Part shown: positions 8,529 to 22,637 of the stretch, piece after piece
Position numbering within the stretch: position 1 is the stretch's first letter
Layout: the number at the start of each line of letters is the position of its first letter
Source of the DNA: an uncultured Paracoccaceae bacterium
GTDB taxonomy: Bacteria; Pseudomonadota; Alphaproteobacteria; Rhodobacterales; Rhodobacteraceae
Reading direction: 5' to 3'
Assembly (NCBI GenBank): GCA_943787985.1
Contig: CALSOO010000001.1
Coordinates: forward strand, 323,001-387,000
DNA: 64,000 nucleotides
Notes under the pieces: model-generated
What the model was told of the DNA's origin: nothing
The model's input: only the letters and a program-made list of their open reading frames with translations
Database searches by the model: none
Made by a program: the position numbers and the translations under genes

Positions 8529-9042
8529 GTGGATAGAGCACAAAAAGAACAGTTGGTCGACGAACTCGGTCAAATCTTTGAAAGCTCTGGCGTCGTTGTG
8601 GTATCCCACTACGTCGGTCTGACAGTTGCTGAAATGCAGGACCTGCGCGCGACAGCCGCTGAAGCTGGCGTGCTGTGCGTGTTGCCAAAAACAGGCTCGC
8701 CAAAATCGCCCTTGAAGGGAAGCCATGCGAAAGCATTCGCGAATACCTGACGGGCATGACCGTTCTGACCTATTCCGAGGATCCTGTGGCTGCGGCCAAG
8801 GTTGCTCGAGGACTTCGCCAAAGAAAACGACAAGTTCGTGATCCTTGGCGGTGCAATGGGCGAGAACGCTCTGGACGTCGCCGGTGTTGAAGCCGTGTCC
8901 AAGATGCCATCGCGCGACGAGCTTATCTCGACTCATCGCGGGCATGCTGGGCGCACCTGCATCCAACATCGCCGGGGCCATTGGCGCACCTGCAGCAACA
9001 TCGCATCCATCTTGTCCACGATCGAGGACAACGGCTGCGTAA
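8529..9042 (+). CDS. rplJ: 50S ribosomal protein L10, frameshifted as read
   Basis: L10 anchors L7/L12 dimers at the stalk. The start is GTG 8529 with [19 protein letters not shown]. The frame breaks near 8675, resumes as [15 protein letters not shown] and [10 protein letters not shown], shifts near 8805 to [20 protein letters not shown], again near 8930 to [20 protein letters not shown], and once more before the stop at 9040-9042. The intended protein is about 171 residues, the normal length. Four or so single-base changes are needed. Confidence 0.94.
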
Positions 9043-9058
9043 GCAATCGTCATATCGG

Positions 9059-9077
9059 CGTGTGGAATATACACACG
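9059..9077 (+). promoter_or_regulatory. Hairpin in the rplJ-rplL spacer
   Basis: CGTGTG and CACACG pair perfectly around GAATATA. No T-run follows. It may stabilise or separate the more abundant rplL message, which is an inference. Confidence 0.4.
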
Positions 9078-9112
9078 TTGGAACACACATATCGTAACGG
9101 AAAGAGCTAAAC

Positions 9113-9485
9113 ATGGCTGATCTGAAGAAAACTGGCAGAAGACATCGTCGGTCTGACACTGCTTGAAGCACAAGAACTGAAAACAATCCTCAAAGACGAG
9201 TACGGCATCGAGCCCGCAGCCGGTGGCGCAGTCATGATGGCGGGCCCTGCAGACGCTGGTGCGGCTGCTGAGGAGAAGACTGAATTCGACGTCGTTCTGA
9301 AGAACGCCGGCGCATCCAAAATCAACGTGATCAAAGAAGTTCGCGGCATCACAGGTCTTGGCCTGAAAGAAGCCAAAGACCTCGTTGAAGCTGGCGGCAA
9401 AATCAAAGAAGGCGTCGACAAAGCCGAAGCCGAAGAAGTCAAAGCCAAGCTGGAAGCAGCTGGCGCAGAAGTCGAACTGGCCTAA
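9113..9485 (+). CDS. rplL: 50S ribosomal protein L7/L12, one frameshift as read
   Basis: The multi-copy stalk protein that recruits translation factors. ATG 9113 opens MADLKK, after which an extra A in an AAAA run near 9130 shifts the frame. The rest ([19 protein letters not shown], an Ala/Gly/Pro hinge, then [20 protein letters not shown] and [15 protein letters not shown]) is normal to the stop at 9485. The length after repair is about 124 residues, and a strong terminator follows. Confidence 0.96.
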
Positions 9486-9510
9486 GCCACTCGCCTTTAT
9501 GGCACACGGA

Positions 9511-9539
9511 AACGGCGGTCCTTCGGGGCCGCCGTTTTT
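9511..9539 (+). terminator. Intrinsic terminator after rplL
   Basis: AACGGCGG and CCGCCGTT pair around TCCTTCGGGG and are followed by TTTTT. The 9540-9772 remainder shows no gene. Confidence 0.88.
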
Positions 9540-9772
9540 GTGTGTGCAGGGGGCATTTCGCTGCTTTGGGATGTTGTCACGCGCGCGCTGGCCGAACGTA
9601 ACCCGGTCAGAATTGTAAAACAGACGGCATCATGACGACTTAGGGCGTGTGCTTTTTTAGAGCGGACCTCGCGGGGCGCGGCGTCGTTTCCGGCGGCAGG
9701 AGAAATTCTGTGTCGTCGCGCTGTCTGGTGCAAATGGCTGTGGGTTCAAATGGCGCCTAATCTGAAGGACAA

Positions 9773-10228
9773 TCACGAGGTTTCAAGCAATCGTGACCGC
9801 TCCAGATCTGAAAGGTCAACGGGAAGCGAAATACTGGAACAGTTGTATTGCGTCTGTTGAGCCCTCCAATTCCCCTCGACCTGTATTAACGTGGATACCG
9901 CGACAAAGGATTCTTGAATGATCAGCTTGTCTGTAATCAATCGGGTTTCATGCTTGGCGACGATTGTGTTTTCGTTCTCAAAGTGGGCGCCCAAACAATG
10001 CCGCGTCAGTCCTGAAATGTTTTTCAGTTTGAGATTTTGCCGCGTCTTCTTGAAGATGATTGCGAACTCTTTTTTTGTGTTGATCGAGAAGAGCACATCG
10101 GTGGTGATCAAGGCGTGTGGAATGCAGACACAGGACAGATACTTGTGAAAATCAGCTTGTGCGAGGCTGTCATCAATTCTGTCCAGAAGATTTTGATAGA
10201 TTGCAAAGGCTGTGCGCTGGTCGTTCAT
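9773..10228 (-). CDS. Hypothetical protein, NTF2/SnoaL-like fold suspected
   Basis: A protein of about 151 residues if translation starts at the ATG (10228) that lies nine bases after the stop of the upstream gene; an open frame extends 23 codons further. Its pattern (AIYQNLLDRIDDSLAQADF, then HALITTDVLFSINTKKEFAI, and late FENENTIVAKHETRLIT and VSTLIQVEGNWRAQQTQY) resembles small cone-shaped SnoaL/NTF2-like proteins. It forms a two-gene reverse-strand unit between rplL and rpoB. The function is unknown. Confidence 0.55.
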   Translation of the reverse strand: MNDQRTAFAIYQNLLDRIDDSLAQADFHKYLSCVCIPHALITTDVLFSINTKKEFAIIFKKTRQNLKLKNISGLTRHCLGAHFENENTIVAKHETRLITDKLIIQESFVAVSTLIQVEGNWRAQQTQYNCSSISLPVDLSDLERSRLLETS

Positions 10229-10236
10229 GATGGGCG

Positions 10237-10758
10237 TCAGACATGTATCGTGGAGGATGAGAGGGATTTTTGAACACTGGCTTTGGCCTCGGTCCATGAC
10301 TGGCTGCCAGAGTCGATGTCAAGCCATGCAAGAGCATCTGTTTTGTGTTCGAAAATTTTGATTTTCATTAGCTTTTGTCCGACCATAAGAGAGGTGAACA
10401 TTTTTGATATCCCGTACCCCAGGTCTGTTGGGGCAAATATCGAAACAGGGATCGGGCGCGCCGGAGTTCCGTATTCTCTGAGGTAAAAGTTTCTTAGGGT
10501 CATAACGTCCAGAAATCGCGCTTTTGCATTTACGAGGCTAGAAAGATCGATGAACTGCCTTTGCCCCAACGAGAACCCGGGGTCGTCAATGTACTGTCGT
10601 GCTAAATCACGCAATTCTGAAAGGGAGGTTTCACCGGAAATGGTCACATATTTCAAGTGTAGTTCTTCAATCAATGTATATTCTGCACACATTTGGACGT
10701 CATCTCCATGTGTCGGTGTTTTTGCATTAAATACGTGGTGGCCTAAAGTGTCTACCAA
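10237..10758 (-). CDS. Hypothetical protein, STAS/SpoIIAA-like
   Basis: A 173-residue reading frame, possibly starting later at MCAEYTLIEELHLKYV (about 10692). The core (YVTISGETSLSELRDLARQY, then RQFIDLSSLVNAKARFLDVM and KMFTSLMVGQKLMKIKIFEH) looks like the small SpoIIAA/STAS-like proteins found singly in roseobacters, in which a QFIDLSS strand precedes a helix. It is nine bases upstream of the SnoaL-like gene, so the two are probably co-transcribed away from rpoB. The function is unknown. Confidence 0.55.
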   Translation of the reverse strand: MVDTLGHHVFNAKTPTHGDDVQMCAEYTLIEELHLKYVTISGETSLSELRDLARQYIDDPGFSLGQRQFIDLSSLVNAKARFLDVMTLRNFYLREYGTPARPIPVSIFAPTDLGYGISKMFTSLMVGQKLMKIKIFEHKTDALAWLDIDSGSQSWTEAKASVQKSLSSSTIHV

Positions 10759-11339
10759 CCGTGGGTTGAAGGTGACGTGTTAATGTACACAACTGATCCG
10801 GGCGATCAATTCAAGGGCCGCGCGGCAAGGGGCCAGAGCCGATTGCTTGCGCGAAACAGTGGTTGTCGCCTTAGGGTGGCCCATGTGAAACACGACCTTT
10901 CGCGCTCATCGACACGACCCTATCGCTAACCCACTTGACCAACCCCAACAATTTTTGCCACACTCGACGTGCGCACTGTCGTAAGCGTCAGATCACTAAT
11001 CTGCCTCGCAACCACTTGCGTTCGCCACGTTGACGACTTATTTGGAAGTTTCACGCGGGTTCGATTGATTCGAAACCCGTTTTTTCTGTCGTGCAATATG
11101 GAGCCGAAAACACCCCTCTGACACTTCTTAAGTCATGCAGGGGTCGGCAATGTATTGTGCAACACCTGTCTTGGTAAGCGCCCCGCACGCGGGCATTTTC
11201 CAAGGCAGGGAGAGGTCGGGAGCCACGCATTGGGACGTGTGGCAAGAATAGGCCTTTTCCATCGCTGTCTCGTAGGGATAGGCGCCGTGGCCCGACGGTG
11301 ACTGTCTCAAGTGAGAAAACTGAAAGGTGACCTAGTCTT
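10759..11339 (+). promoter_or_regulatory. Gene-free rpoB leader region
   Basis: A 581-base stretch without a supportable gene. A possible promoter is TTGCGT (11016-11021), 17 bases, TATTTG (11039-11044), and an intrinsic terminator follows at 11056. The segment 11086-11339 is a long untranslated leader for rpoB with GC-rich patches. A reverse-strand promoter for the 10758 gene should also lie here, but I could not fix it. Confidence 0.4.
11056..11085 (+). terminator. Orphan intrinsic terminator or attenuator upstream of rpoB
   Basis: CGGGTTCGA and TCGAAACCCG pair (one bulged T) around TTGAT and are followed by six T residues. No forward-strand gene ends here, so it must terminate a small RNA or attenuate rpoB transcription. 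Confidence 0.7.
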
Positions 11340-15471
<4,132 letters not shown>

Positions 15472-15480
15472 AGGCGACTG

Positions 15481-15496
15481 GCGGGGGCAACCCCGC
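15481..15496 (+). promoter_or_regulatory. GCAA-tetraloop hairpin between rpoB and rpoC
   Basis: GCGGGG and CCCCGC pair perfectly around GCAA, a stable GNRA tetraloop, ten bases after the rpoB stop. There is no T-run. It may be an RNA processing or stabilising site in the rpoBC message. Confidence 0.55.
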
Positions 15497-15540
15497 GCTG
15501 AACCTCTGTCTCCCAATGCCTCCCTTTCAAGGATTTGAAA

Positions 15541-18500
15541 ATGAACCAGGAACTTACAAACAACCCGTTTAACCCGCTCACACCCCCAAAGGTGTTTGAC
15601 GAGATCAAAGTGTCTTTGGCCTCGCCAGAGCGCATTCTCTCGTGGTCTTTCGGTGAGATCAAAAAGCCGGAAACCATCAATTACCGGACGTTCAAGCCCG
15701 AGCGGGACGGCCTGTTCTGCGCGCGTATCTTTGGACCAATCAAAGACTACGAATGCCTGTGCGGCAAATACAAACGCATGAAATATCGCGGCGTTGTCTG
15801 CGAAAAATGCGGCGTGGAAGTCACGCTGCAAAAAGTACGTCGCGAACGTATGGGCCACATCGAACTGGCCGCGCCCGTTGCGCACATCTGGTTCCTGAAA
15901 TCGCTGCCATCGCGCATCGGTCTCATGCTGGACATGACATTGCGCGACCTTGAGCGGGTTCTGTATTTTGAAAACTACGTCGTTATCGAACCCGGTCTGA
16001 CGGAACTTTCCTACGGTCAGATGATGTCCGAAGAAGAGTTCATGGACGCCCAAGACGCCTACGGCATGGACGCCTTCACCGCCAACATCGGCGCCGAAGC
16101 GATCCGCGAAATGCTGGCTGCGATCGACCTCGAGGCCGAAGCTGACCAGCTGCGCGCCGATCTGGCCGAAGCCACAGGCGAATTGAAGCCCAAGAAGATC
16201 ATCAAGCGTTTGAAAGTCGTGGAATCCTTCCTCGAATCCGGCAACCGTCCTGAGTGGATGGTTCTGACCGTGATCCCGGTGATCCCGCCAGAGCTGCGCC
16301 CGCTGGTGCCGCTGGACGGGGGCCGTTTCGCGACGTCCGACCTCAACGACCTGTATCGCCGCGTGATCAACCGGAACAACCGTCTGAAGCGTCTGATTGA
16401 ATTGCGCGCACCCGACATCATTGTGCGCAACGAAAAGCGGATGTTGCAGGAATCTGTGGATGCGTTGTTCGACAACGGCCGCCGTGGCCGCGTGATCACA
16501 GGCGCCAACAAGCGTCCGTTGAAATCACTGTCCGACATGCTGAAGGGCAAGCAGGGTCGCTTCCGTCAGAACCTTTTGGGCAAACGCGTCGACTTTTCCG
16601 GTCGTTCCGTGATTGTGACGGGGCCTGAACTGAAGCTGCACCAGTGTGGTTTGCCCAAAAAGATGGCGCTCGAACTGTTCAAACCGTTCATCTACTCGCG
16701 TCTTGAGGCCAAAGGTCTGTCCTCAACCGTCAAACAAGCCAAGAAACTGGTCGAAAAAGAGCGTCCCGAAGTCTGGGATATCCTCGACGAGGTTATTCGC
16801 GAACACCCTGTCATGCTGAACCGTGCGCCTACGTTGCACCGTCTTGGCATTCAGGCGTTTGAACCCGTTCTGATCGAGGGCAAAGCCATCCAGCTGCACC
16901 CGCTGGTCTGTTCCGCGTTTAACGCCGACTTTGACGGGGACCAAATGGCGGTGCACGTACCATTGTCCTTGGAAGCGCAGCTTGAAGCCCGCGTTTTGAT
17001 GATGTCCACGAACAACGTTCTGTCGCCTGCAAACGGCGCGCCGATCATTGTTCCGTCACAGGATATGATCTTGGGTCTGTACTACACGACCCTGGAACGC
17101 ACGGGCATGGTTGGCGAAGGCATGATCTTCTCCTCCATCGACGAAGTGCAGCACGCTCTGGATTCAGGTGCCGTACACCTGCACGCCAAAGTGCAGGCGC
17201 GCCTTCCGCAAATCGACGAGCACGGCAACGAAGTCATGCAGCGGTTTGACACGACACCGGGCCGTATCCGTTTGGGCGCGCTTTTGCCGCTGAACGCAAA
17301 GGCACCGTTTGAACTGGTCAACCGTTTGTTGCGCAAGAAAGAAGTGCAGCAGGTCATCGATACGGTCTACCGGTATTGCGGTCAGAAAGAATCCGTAATC
17401 TTCTGTGACCACATCATGACCATGGGCTTCCGTGAAGCTTTCAAGGCCGGCATTTCGTTTGGTAAAGACGACATGTTGATCCCTGATACCAAATGGCCAC
17501 TCGTTGAAGAAACACGTGATCAGGTCAAAGACTTTGAACAGCAGTACATGGACGGCCTGATCACTCAGGGTGAAAAGTACAACAAAGTTGTCGATGCATG
17601 GTCAAAGTGTAACGACAAAGTCACCGACGCGATGATGGGGTCGATTTCGGCTGCACGCCACGACGAGAATGGCTCTGAAATGGAACCGAATTCGGTTTAC
17701 ATGATGGCCCACTCCGGTGCGCGTGGCTCTGTGACCCAGATGAAACAGCTTGGCGGTATGCGCGGTCTGATGGCCAAACCGAACGGCGACATCATCGAGA
17801 CACCGATCATCTCGAACTTTAAAGAAGGTCTGACCGTTCTCGAGTACTTTAACTCGACCCACGGCGCGCGTAAGGGTCTGTCCGACACCGCTTTGAAAAC
17901 GGCGAACTCGGGTTACCTGACCCGTCGTTTGGTGGACGTTGCCCAAGATTGCATCGTGCGCATGATCGACTGTGAAACCGAAAATTCGATCTATGCGGTT
18001 GCGGCGATCAATGACGGTGAAGTTGTCTCTTCCTTGTCAGAGCGTCTTTTGGGCCGTGTTGTGGCCGAGGACATCCTCAAGCCGGGTACGGACGAAGTTC
18101 TGATTGCCCATGGCACGCTGGTGGACGAACGCATGGCGGATTCCCTTGAGGAATTCAAAGTCGCGTCTGCCCGTATCCGCAGCCCGTTGACGTGTGAGGC
18201 CGAAGAAGGCGTCTGCGCCACATGCTACGGTCGTGACCTTGCACGTGGTACCCGCGTCAACACCGGTGAGGCCGTCGGCATCATCGCGGCGCAGTCCATT
18301 GGTGAACCCGGTACACAGCTGACGATGCGGACGTTCCACATTGGCGGCGTTGCGCAGGGTGGGCAGCAGTCCTTCCTGGAAAGTTCCCACGCTGGTAAAG
18401 TCCAGTTCGAGAACGCTCAAACCCTGACCAACGCCGATGGCGATGTGATGGTGATGGGCCGGAACATGAAGATGGCGATCATCGACGAGAACGGCGTAGA

Positions 18501-19788
18501 GCGGGCCAGCCACAAGCTGGGCTACGGCTCCAAACTGTTCATCAAAGATGGTCAGGATATCCTTGCCGGCGACAAAATGTTCGAATGGGATCCCTACACA
18601 TTGCCCATGATCGCGGAGAAATCCGGTACAGCCAAATTCGTTGACCTTGTCAGCGGTATTGCTGTGAAGGACGAAACCGATGATGCGACAGGCATGACCC
18701 AGAAGATCGTGATCGACTGGCGTTCGGCTGCCAAAGGCAACGAACTCAAGCCAGAGATCATCCTGTTGGACAAAGACGGTGAAGCTATCCGCAATGACGC
18801 GGGCAACCCCGTCACCTACCCGATGTCTGTGGACGCTGTTTTGTCCATTGAAGACGGTCAGGAAATTGTCGCTGGTGAAATCGTGGCACGCATCCCGCGT
18901 GAAGGGTCCAAAACCAAGGACATCACCGGTGGTTTGCCACGGGTTGCGGAACTTTTCGAGGCACGTCGCCCCAAAGACCACGCGATCATCGCAGAAATCG
19001 ACGGCTACGTGCGCTTTGGCAAAGACTACAAAAACAAGCGTCGTATCGCGATCGAAAGCTCCGAAGATCCGGATCACAAGGTCGAGTACATGGTGCCCAA
19101 GGGCAAGCACATCCCTGTTGCTGAAGGTGACTTCATCAAGAAGGGGGACTACATCATGGACGGCAACCCTGCTCCGCACGATATTCTTGCGGTTATGGGG
19201 GTCGAAGCCCTTGCCAACTACATGATCGACGAAGTGCAGGACGTTTACCGCCTGCAGGGTGTGAAAATTAACGACAAACACATCGAAGTCATCGTGCGTC
19301 AAATGCTGCAAAAATGGGAAATCTCGGAATCCGGGGATACCACTTTGCTCAAAGGCGAACATGTGGACAAGCAAGAGTTCGACGCAGCCAACGCCAAGGC
19401 GATCTCCAAAGGTGGCCGCCCGTGCAAAGGCGAGCCGATCTTGTTGGGCATCACCAAAGCGTCCTTGCAAACCCGCTCGTTTATCTCTGCCGCGTCCTTC
19501 CAGGAGACGACACGCGTCCTCACCGAAGCCTCTGTTCAGGGCAAACGTGACAAGCTGGTCGGCCTCAAAGAAAACGTCATCGTGGGTCGCTTGATCCCTG
19601 CCGGTACTGGCGGGGCGACCCAAGAGATGCGCAAAGTGGCGACCGATCGTGACAGCATCGTGATCGAAGCCCGTCGTGAAGAAGCCGAAGCCGCAGCCCT
19701 GCTCGCAGCGCCTGTTCCGACAGATGATGTGGTTGGTGGCGACGTGTTCGACAAAGTGATCGACATCACCGAAGACAGCCGCGACTAA
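15541..19788 (+). CDS. rpoC: DNA-directed RNA polymerase subunit beta'
   Basis: The catalytic beta' subunit, intact over 1415 residues. The ATG at 15541 ([19 protein letters not shown]) is preferred over an in-frame TTG two codons earlier. The first zinc site is C72, C74, C87 and C90. The Mg-binding motif NADFDGDQM lies at residues 461-469. The second zinc region ([19 protein letters not shown]) and the trigger-loop-type run [15 protein letters not shown] follow. No frame repair is needed, in sharp contrast to rpoB next to it. A terminator follows the stop. Confidence 0.99.
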   Translation: MNQELTNNPFNPLTPPKVFDEIKVSLASPERILSWSFGEIKKPETINYRTFKPERDGLFCARIFGPIKDYECLCGKYKRMKYRGVVCEKCGVEVTLQKVRRERMGHIELAAPVAHIWFLKSLPSRIGLMLDMTLRDLERVLYFENYVVIEPGLTELSYGQMMSEEEFMDAQDAYGMDAFTANIGAEAIREMLAAIDLEAEADQLRADLAEATGELKPKKIIKRLKVVESFLESGNRPEWMVLTVIPVIPPELRPLVPLDGGRFATSDLNDLYRRVINRNNRLKRLIELRAPDIIVRNEKRMLQESVDALFDNGRRGRVITGANKRPLKSLSDMLKGKQGRFRQNLLGKRVDFSGRSVIVTGPELKLHQCGLPKKMALELFKPFIYSRLEAKGLSSTVKQAKKLVEKERPEVWDILDEVIREHPVMLNRAPTLHRLGIQAFEPVLIEGKAIQLHPLVCSAFNADFDGDQMAVHVPLSLEAQLEARVLMMSTNNVLSPANGAPIIVPSQDMILGLYYTTLERTGMVGEGMIFSSIDEVQHALDSGAVHLHAKVQARLPQIDEHGNEVMQRFDTTPGRIRLGALLPLNAKAPFELVNRLLRKKEVQQVIDTVYRYCGQKESVIFCDHIMTMGFREAFKAGISFGKDDMLIPDTKWPLVEETRDQVKDFEQQYMDGLITQGEKYNKVVDAWSKCNDKVTDAMMGSISAARHDENGSEMEPNSVYMMAHSGARGSVTQMKQLGGMRGLMAKPNGDIIETPIISNFKEGLTVLEYFNSTHGARKGLSDTALKTANSGYLTRRLVDVAQDCIVRMIDCETENSIYAVAAINDGEVVSSLSERLLGRVVAEDILKPGTDEVLIAHGTLVDERMADSLEEFKVASARIRSPLTCEAEEGVCATCYGRDLARGTRVNTGEAVGIIAAQSIGEPGTQLTMRTFHIGGVAQGGQQSFLESSHAGKVQFENAQTLTNADGDVMVMGRNMKMAIIDENGVERASHKLGYGSKLFIKDGQDILAGDKMFEWDPYTLPMIAEKSGTAKFVDLVSGIAVKDETDDATGMTQKIVIDWRSAAKGNELKPEIILLDKDGEAIRNDAGNPVTYPMSVDAVLSIEDGQEIVAGEIVARIPREGSKTKDITGGLPRVAELFEARRPKDHAIIAEIDGYVRFGKDYKNKRRIAIESSEDPDHKVEYMVPKGKHIPVAEGDFIKKGDYIMDGNPAPHDILAVMGVEALANYMIDEVQDVYRLQGVKINDKHIEVIVRQMLQKWEISESGDTTLLKGEHVDKQEFDAANAKAISKGGRPCKGEPILLGITKASLQTRSFISAASFQETTRVLTEASVQGKRDKLVGLKENVIVGRLIPAGTGGATQEMRKVATDRDSIVIEARREEAEAAALLAAPVPTDDVVGGDVFDKVIDITEDSRD

Positions 19789-19811
19789 GTCTGCCTTCAC
19801 CGAAAATTTCA

Positions 19812-19847
19812 AAAGCCCCTGTGCAGCGATGCATGGGGGCTTTTCCT
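19812..19847 (+). terminator. Intrinsic terminator after rpoC
   Basis: AAAGCCCC and GGGGGCTTTT form the base of a stem extended by TGCA/TGCA around GCGA, ending in TTTT. Confidence 0.85.
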
Positions 19848-19899
19848 TTTGCTGGCGTCGTGTCACGACTTTTGCACGCAGTGTGCGCAAGGAAGCCCA

Positions 19900-20304
19900 A
19901 TGTCCCAATCCCTCATCCATGTTGCTTTGGTCGTGCGCGATTACGATGAGGCCATCGCCTGGTACACAGGTGTTTTGGGGTTTGAGTTGGTGGATGACAC
20001 CTTTCAACCGGATCAAGGCAAACGCCGGGTGGTGGTCAGGCCCAAAGGGGCAGGGGCCGCGTCCATTGTGTTGGCCCAAGCGTCAAACCCCGCACAAATG
20101 CGCCACATCGGACATCAGGCAGGCGGGCGCGTTTTCCTGTTTCTGGGAACGGATGATTTCTGGCGCGACCACGCGGCCTACACAGCCAAAGGCGTCAAAT
20201 TCATCCGTGAACCGGTTGTCGCAGACTACGGCACCGTCGCTGTGTTCGAAGACCTCTATGGCAACCTTTGGGACCTCATTCAAAAAACCGATGCGCCCTC
20301 ATGA
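19900..20304 (+). CDS. VOC family (glyoxalase/extradiol-dioxygenase-like) protein
   Basis: A 134-residue single-unit vicinal-oxygen-chelate protein. ATG 19900 after AAGGAAG is chosen over an upstream in-frame start. The pattern is typical: IHVALVVRDYDEAIAWYTGV opens with the first metal-ligand His, then GFELVDD, VVVRPKGAGAASIVLAQ, and the late FEDLYGNLWDLIQ with the glutamate-bearing strand. The substrate is unknown; members include glyoxalases, fosfomycin-type resistance enzymes and dioxygenases. It overlaps nothing and sits five bases or so before the exporter gene. Confidence 0.85.
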   Translation: MSQSLIHVALVVRDYDEAIAWYTGVLGFELVDDTFQPDQGKRRVVVRPKGAGAASIVLAQASNPAQMRHIGHQAGGRVFLFLGTDDFWRDHAAYTAKGVKFIREPVVADYGTVAVFEDLYGNLWDLIQKTDAPS

Positions 20305-20310
20305 AACGGA

Positions 20311-21183
20311 ATGCCTATGTCGCCTAATCTGATCGGGGCCCTGTTGATGATGGGGTCAATGCTGTGTTTTACGCTCAATGACGTGGCCACAAAGTCTATA
20401 GGCACCCAGCTTCCGCTGTTCCAGATGCTGTTTCTGCGCGGCATCCTGACCACTGCGATGATCCTTATGTTGGCGCGCACTTTGGGGGGCATGCACTTTC
20501 GCATCCATCGCCGCGACTGGGGGCTGATCGCCATTCGCAGCACCGCCGAAGTCATCACCGCCTATTTCTTCCTGACGGCGTTGTTCAACATGCAACTCGC
20601 CAACCTGACCGCCATTTTACAGGCATTGCCGCTGACGGTGACCTTGGGCAGCGCGTTGTTCTTTGGAGAGGCCGTGGGCTGGCGGCGGATGCTGGCGATC
20701 GTGATCGGATTTTGCGGGGTGTTGCTGATTGTGCAGCCGGGGACCGAAGGGTTCAATTCCTACTCCCTCTATGGGTTGGCGGCTGTGGCCTGTGTGACGG
20801 TGCGCGATCTGGCAACGCGGCGGCTGTCCAAAGACGTGCCTTCAATGACGGTCACTTTACTGGCGACATTGTCGGTGATGACCTGCGCCGGATTGGCCTC
20901 GACCTTTACCCCGTGGGAGGCGGTCAGCCCGACCAATGGCGCATTGATCGCAATGGCATCTGTGTTCATCTTGGGGGGATATTATTTCAGTGTGCGCACG
21001 ATGCGTGTGGGCGACGTGTCCTTCATCGCCCCGTTTCGCTATACTGGGTTGATCACAGCGCTTGTCCTTGGGTGGGTGGTGTTCGGGGACTGGCCCAACG
21101 GCTGGACGCTCCTGGGCGCCGGGGTGGTCGTGGCGATGGGACTGTTCACGCTTTACCGCGAACGGGCTTTGTTGCGGCGCTAA
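20311..21183 (+). CDS. DMT-superfamily (EamA) transporter
   Basis: A protein of about 290 residues with ten predicted transmembrane helices in two EamA repeats. The first includes LMMGSMLCFTLNDVATK and FFLTALFNMQLANLTAILQA, the second NGALIAMASVFILGGYYFSV and FIAPFRYTGLITALVLGWVV. The start may be ATG 20311 or ATG 20317; the ribosome binding site ACGGA suits the second. EamA proteins export or import metabolites such as amino acids or nucleotides; the substrate is not evident. Its stop overlaps the stop of the convergent gene by CTAA. Confidence 0.9.
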   Translation: MPMSPNLIGALLMMGSMLCFTLNDVATKSIGTQLPLFQMLFLRGILTTAMILMLARTLGGMHFRIHRRDWGLIAIRSTAEVITAYFFLTALFNMQLANLTAILQALPLTVTLGSALFFGEAVGWRRMLAIVIGFCGVLLIVQPGTEGFNSYSLYGLAAVACVTVRDLATRRLSKDVPSMTVTLLATLSVMTCAGLASTFTPWEAVSPTNGALIAMASVFILGGYYFSVRTMRVGDVSFIAPFRYTGLITALVLGWVVFGDWPNGWTLLGAGVVVAMGLFTLYRERALLRR

Positions 21184-22010
21184 ACGGGGGTGCCTTGGGC
21201 CGTGAATCCGGCAAACTTTTCGCGGATCACATCGACATCAATGGCAAAGCGGTCTTTGAACATCTGTTCTTCTGCGCCAGTGAGGGGCTCCACCGGCACC
21301 TCTTTGACCTTTTTCTGACGGGAGTCGTTGAACCCGTTGTGCGAGCGCACCCACATGGCCTTGTCCGGAAAACTGATCAACGGCATAAAGCGGTCGATCT
21401 TTTCATGGGCAAAGTTGTGGATGGTCACCTTTGCGCCGCCTTTGATGTGTACCCCAAGCGAGGCAACATACTGCTTGCGCCACATTTGCGTGGCGGCAAT
21501 GCCATCGGCGCTGAATTCCGCGACATAGCCGTTGTGCCAATCAAACCCGACCGCGCGGTGCTGGCGGGTCAAAGGGGCGGCATCGGCGGCTGCCTTGCGA
21601 AACTTCTCGATGAAATCCACGGAAACCGCGTCATCGTCATCATAGCGAAACTGCAAACAGGGTTGATCGGGATCAATGCGGGCGGCATTCAGCACGTCCT
21701 TAAGCATATCGCGGTTGGGTTTCGGGGCGTGGGCCTGAATGGTGATTTGGGGCAGGTCCGCGGTGATATCATGCAAACGCTCAAGATGGTCTTGCGGGAA
21801 TTGGTCGCCAATAATGATCACAAGACCCCAGTCAGGATCAGTCTGGGCGCGCAGGCAAGGCAGGGCGATGGCCTCGAACAGGCGAAACCGCTCTTCCAGA
21901 CGCTCGTATTGATACAGAAAGGCAATGCGCTCTTCGATGGTTTCATGCTCGACTTGAAACCCGCCAAGCGCAGGATAAGAAAAGCGGCAAAGGCCAATGG
22001 CTTGCATCAT
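21180..22010 (-). CDS. Putative rhamnosyltransferase family protein
   Basis: A 276-residue protein of the putative rhamnosyl transferase family seen in alphaproteobacteria. The opening MMQAIGLCRFSYPALGGFQV and the following EERIAFLYQYERLEERFRLF match that family's start. The run FRYDDDDAVSVDFIEKFR looks like a metal- and sugar-nucleotide-binding acidic patch (GT-A DxD type). It has no signal peptide and is probably cytosolic. It is convergent with the exporter gene and may take part in surface polysaccharide synthesis; the sugar is not shown by sequence. Confidence 0.75.
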   Translation of the reverse strand: MMQAIGLCRFSYPALGGFQVEHETIEERIAFLYQYERLEERFRLFEAIALPCLRAQTDPDWGLVIIIGDQFPQDHLERLHDITADLPQITIQAHAPKPNRDMLKDVLNAARIDPDQPCLQFRYDDDDAVSVDFIEKFRKAAADAAPLTRQHRAVGFDWHNGYVAEFSADGIAATQMWRKQYVASLGVHIKGGAKVTIHNFAHEKIDRFMPLISFPDKAMWVRSHNGFNDSRQKKVKEVPVEPLTGAEEQMFKDRFAIDVDVIREKFAGFTAQGTPV

Positions 22011-22159
22011 CTAAGGGGTCCTCGCCTATATTTCATAGGGTGAATATGCGGGGGTGGCGGCAGGGAATGCAAGGCACAATGGTGGATGCAAGTGAGAGTG
22101 GTACACATGTCCGGTGTGCTGGAACCGGTGACCCAATCAATAGTTTGAGAACTACAACC

Positions 22160-22468
22160 TCAATGGACCACATCATCAACTTGATACAGTCGGATGCGCG
22201 ATAAATCCTCCCAAGGGTATGGGTTTTCCATCGCGTCGTAACTGGCCGCCCACTCCTCCTTGGACGGATTGAGAACTTCACTGTACGTCGCACACTTTCT
22301 ACACTGCACTTGCAACTCAACTGTGCTTAAAATGCATGCGACAACATCCCACTCGTGTTCACAAGTGTCGGGATCCGCGGCAAGCAATTGGATGCGTTCG
22401 GCCATGTATTTTGAAGTTAGCAATGACTGCGGGATATACAGGCTCAGATAAGCCAACAACATTTTCAT
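22160..22468 (-). CDS. Small Cys/His protein, probable zinc-binding
   Basis: A 102-residue reading frame; ATG 22405 (MAERIQLLAADP) is an equally good start. It carries C36-x-H38 followed by C56-x-x-C59 (CEHEW, then QVQCRKCATYSEV), a layout that suits a small treble-clef or ribbon zinc site. The C-terminal half is acidic and aromatic (KEEWAASYDAMENPYPWEDL). It is AT-richer than the flanking ribosomal genes. I do not recognise a named family. It stands alone upstream of the rpsL promoter, on the opposite strand. Confidence 0.55.
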   Translation of the reverse strand: MKMLLAYLSLYIPQSLLTSKYMAERIQLLAADPDTCEHEWDVVACILSTVELQVQCRKCATYSEVLNPSKEEWAASYDAMENPYPWEDLSRIRLYQVDDVVH

Positions 22469-22608
22469 TTTGAATGACCAACCTTCAGTGTTGCATCCAG
22501 TCTACGAAAACCTTTGCTCGGTAGCAATGCAAGGATATGACTGTTTTGTTGGTTTGGGCGCGAAGCGGTCATCGCGTACATCTCGCGGGTCCATCCTATG
22601 CACACTTG

Positions 22609-22637
22609 TTGACACCCCCCGCGACTCCCCCTATACG
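22609..22637 (+). promoter_or_regulatory. Strong sigma70-type promoter of the str operon
   Basis: A perfect -35 TTGACA (22609-22614), a 17-base spacer and TATACG (22632-22637). The nine spacer bases before the -10 (CGACTCCCCC with the next base) are the same as in the rpsJ promoter. The start codon of rpsL is 250 bases downstream, so the leader is long. The 22469-22608 stretch holds nothing else that I can support. Confidence 0.8.

Noticed and set aside
18037..20079. A 680-codon open frame on the reverse strand across rpoC
   Set aside because: It is the mirror of an intact, highly conserved rpoC frame in GC-rich DNA, is rich in His/Asp/Phe in the way antisense frames are, and lacks a ribosome binding site or family match.
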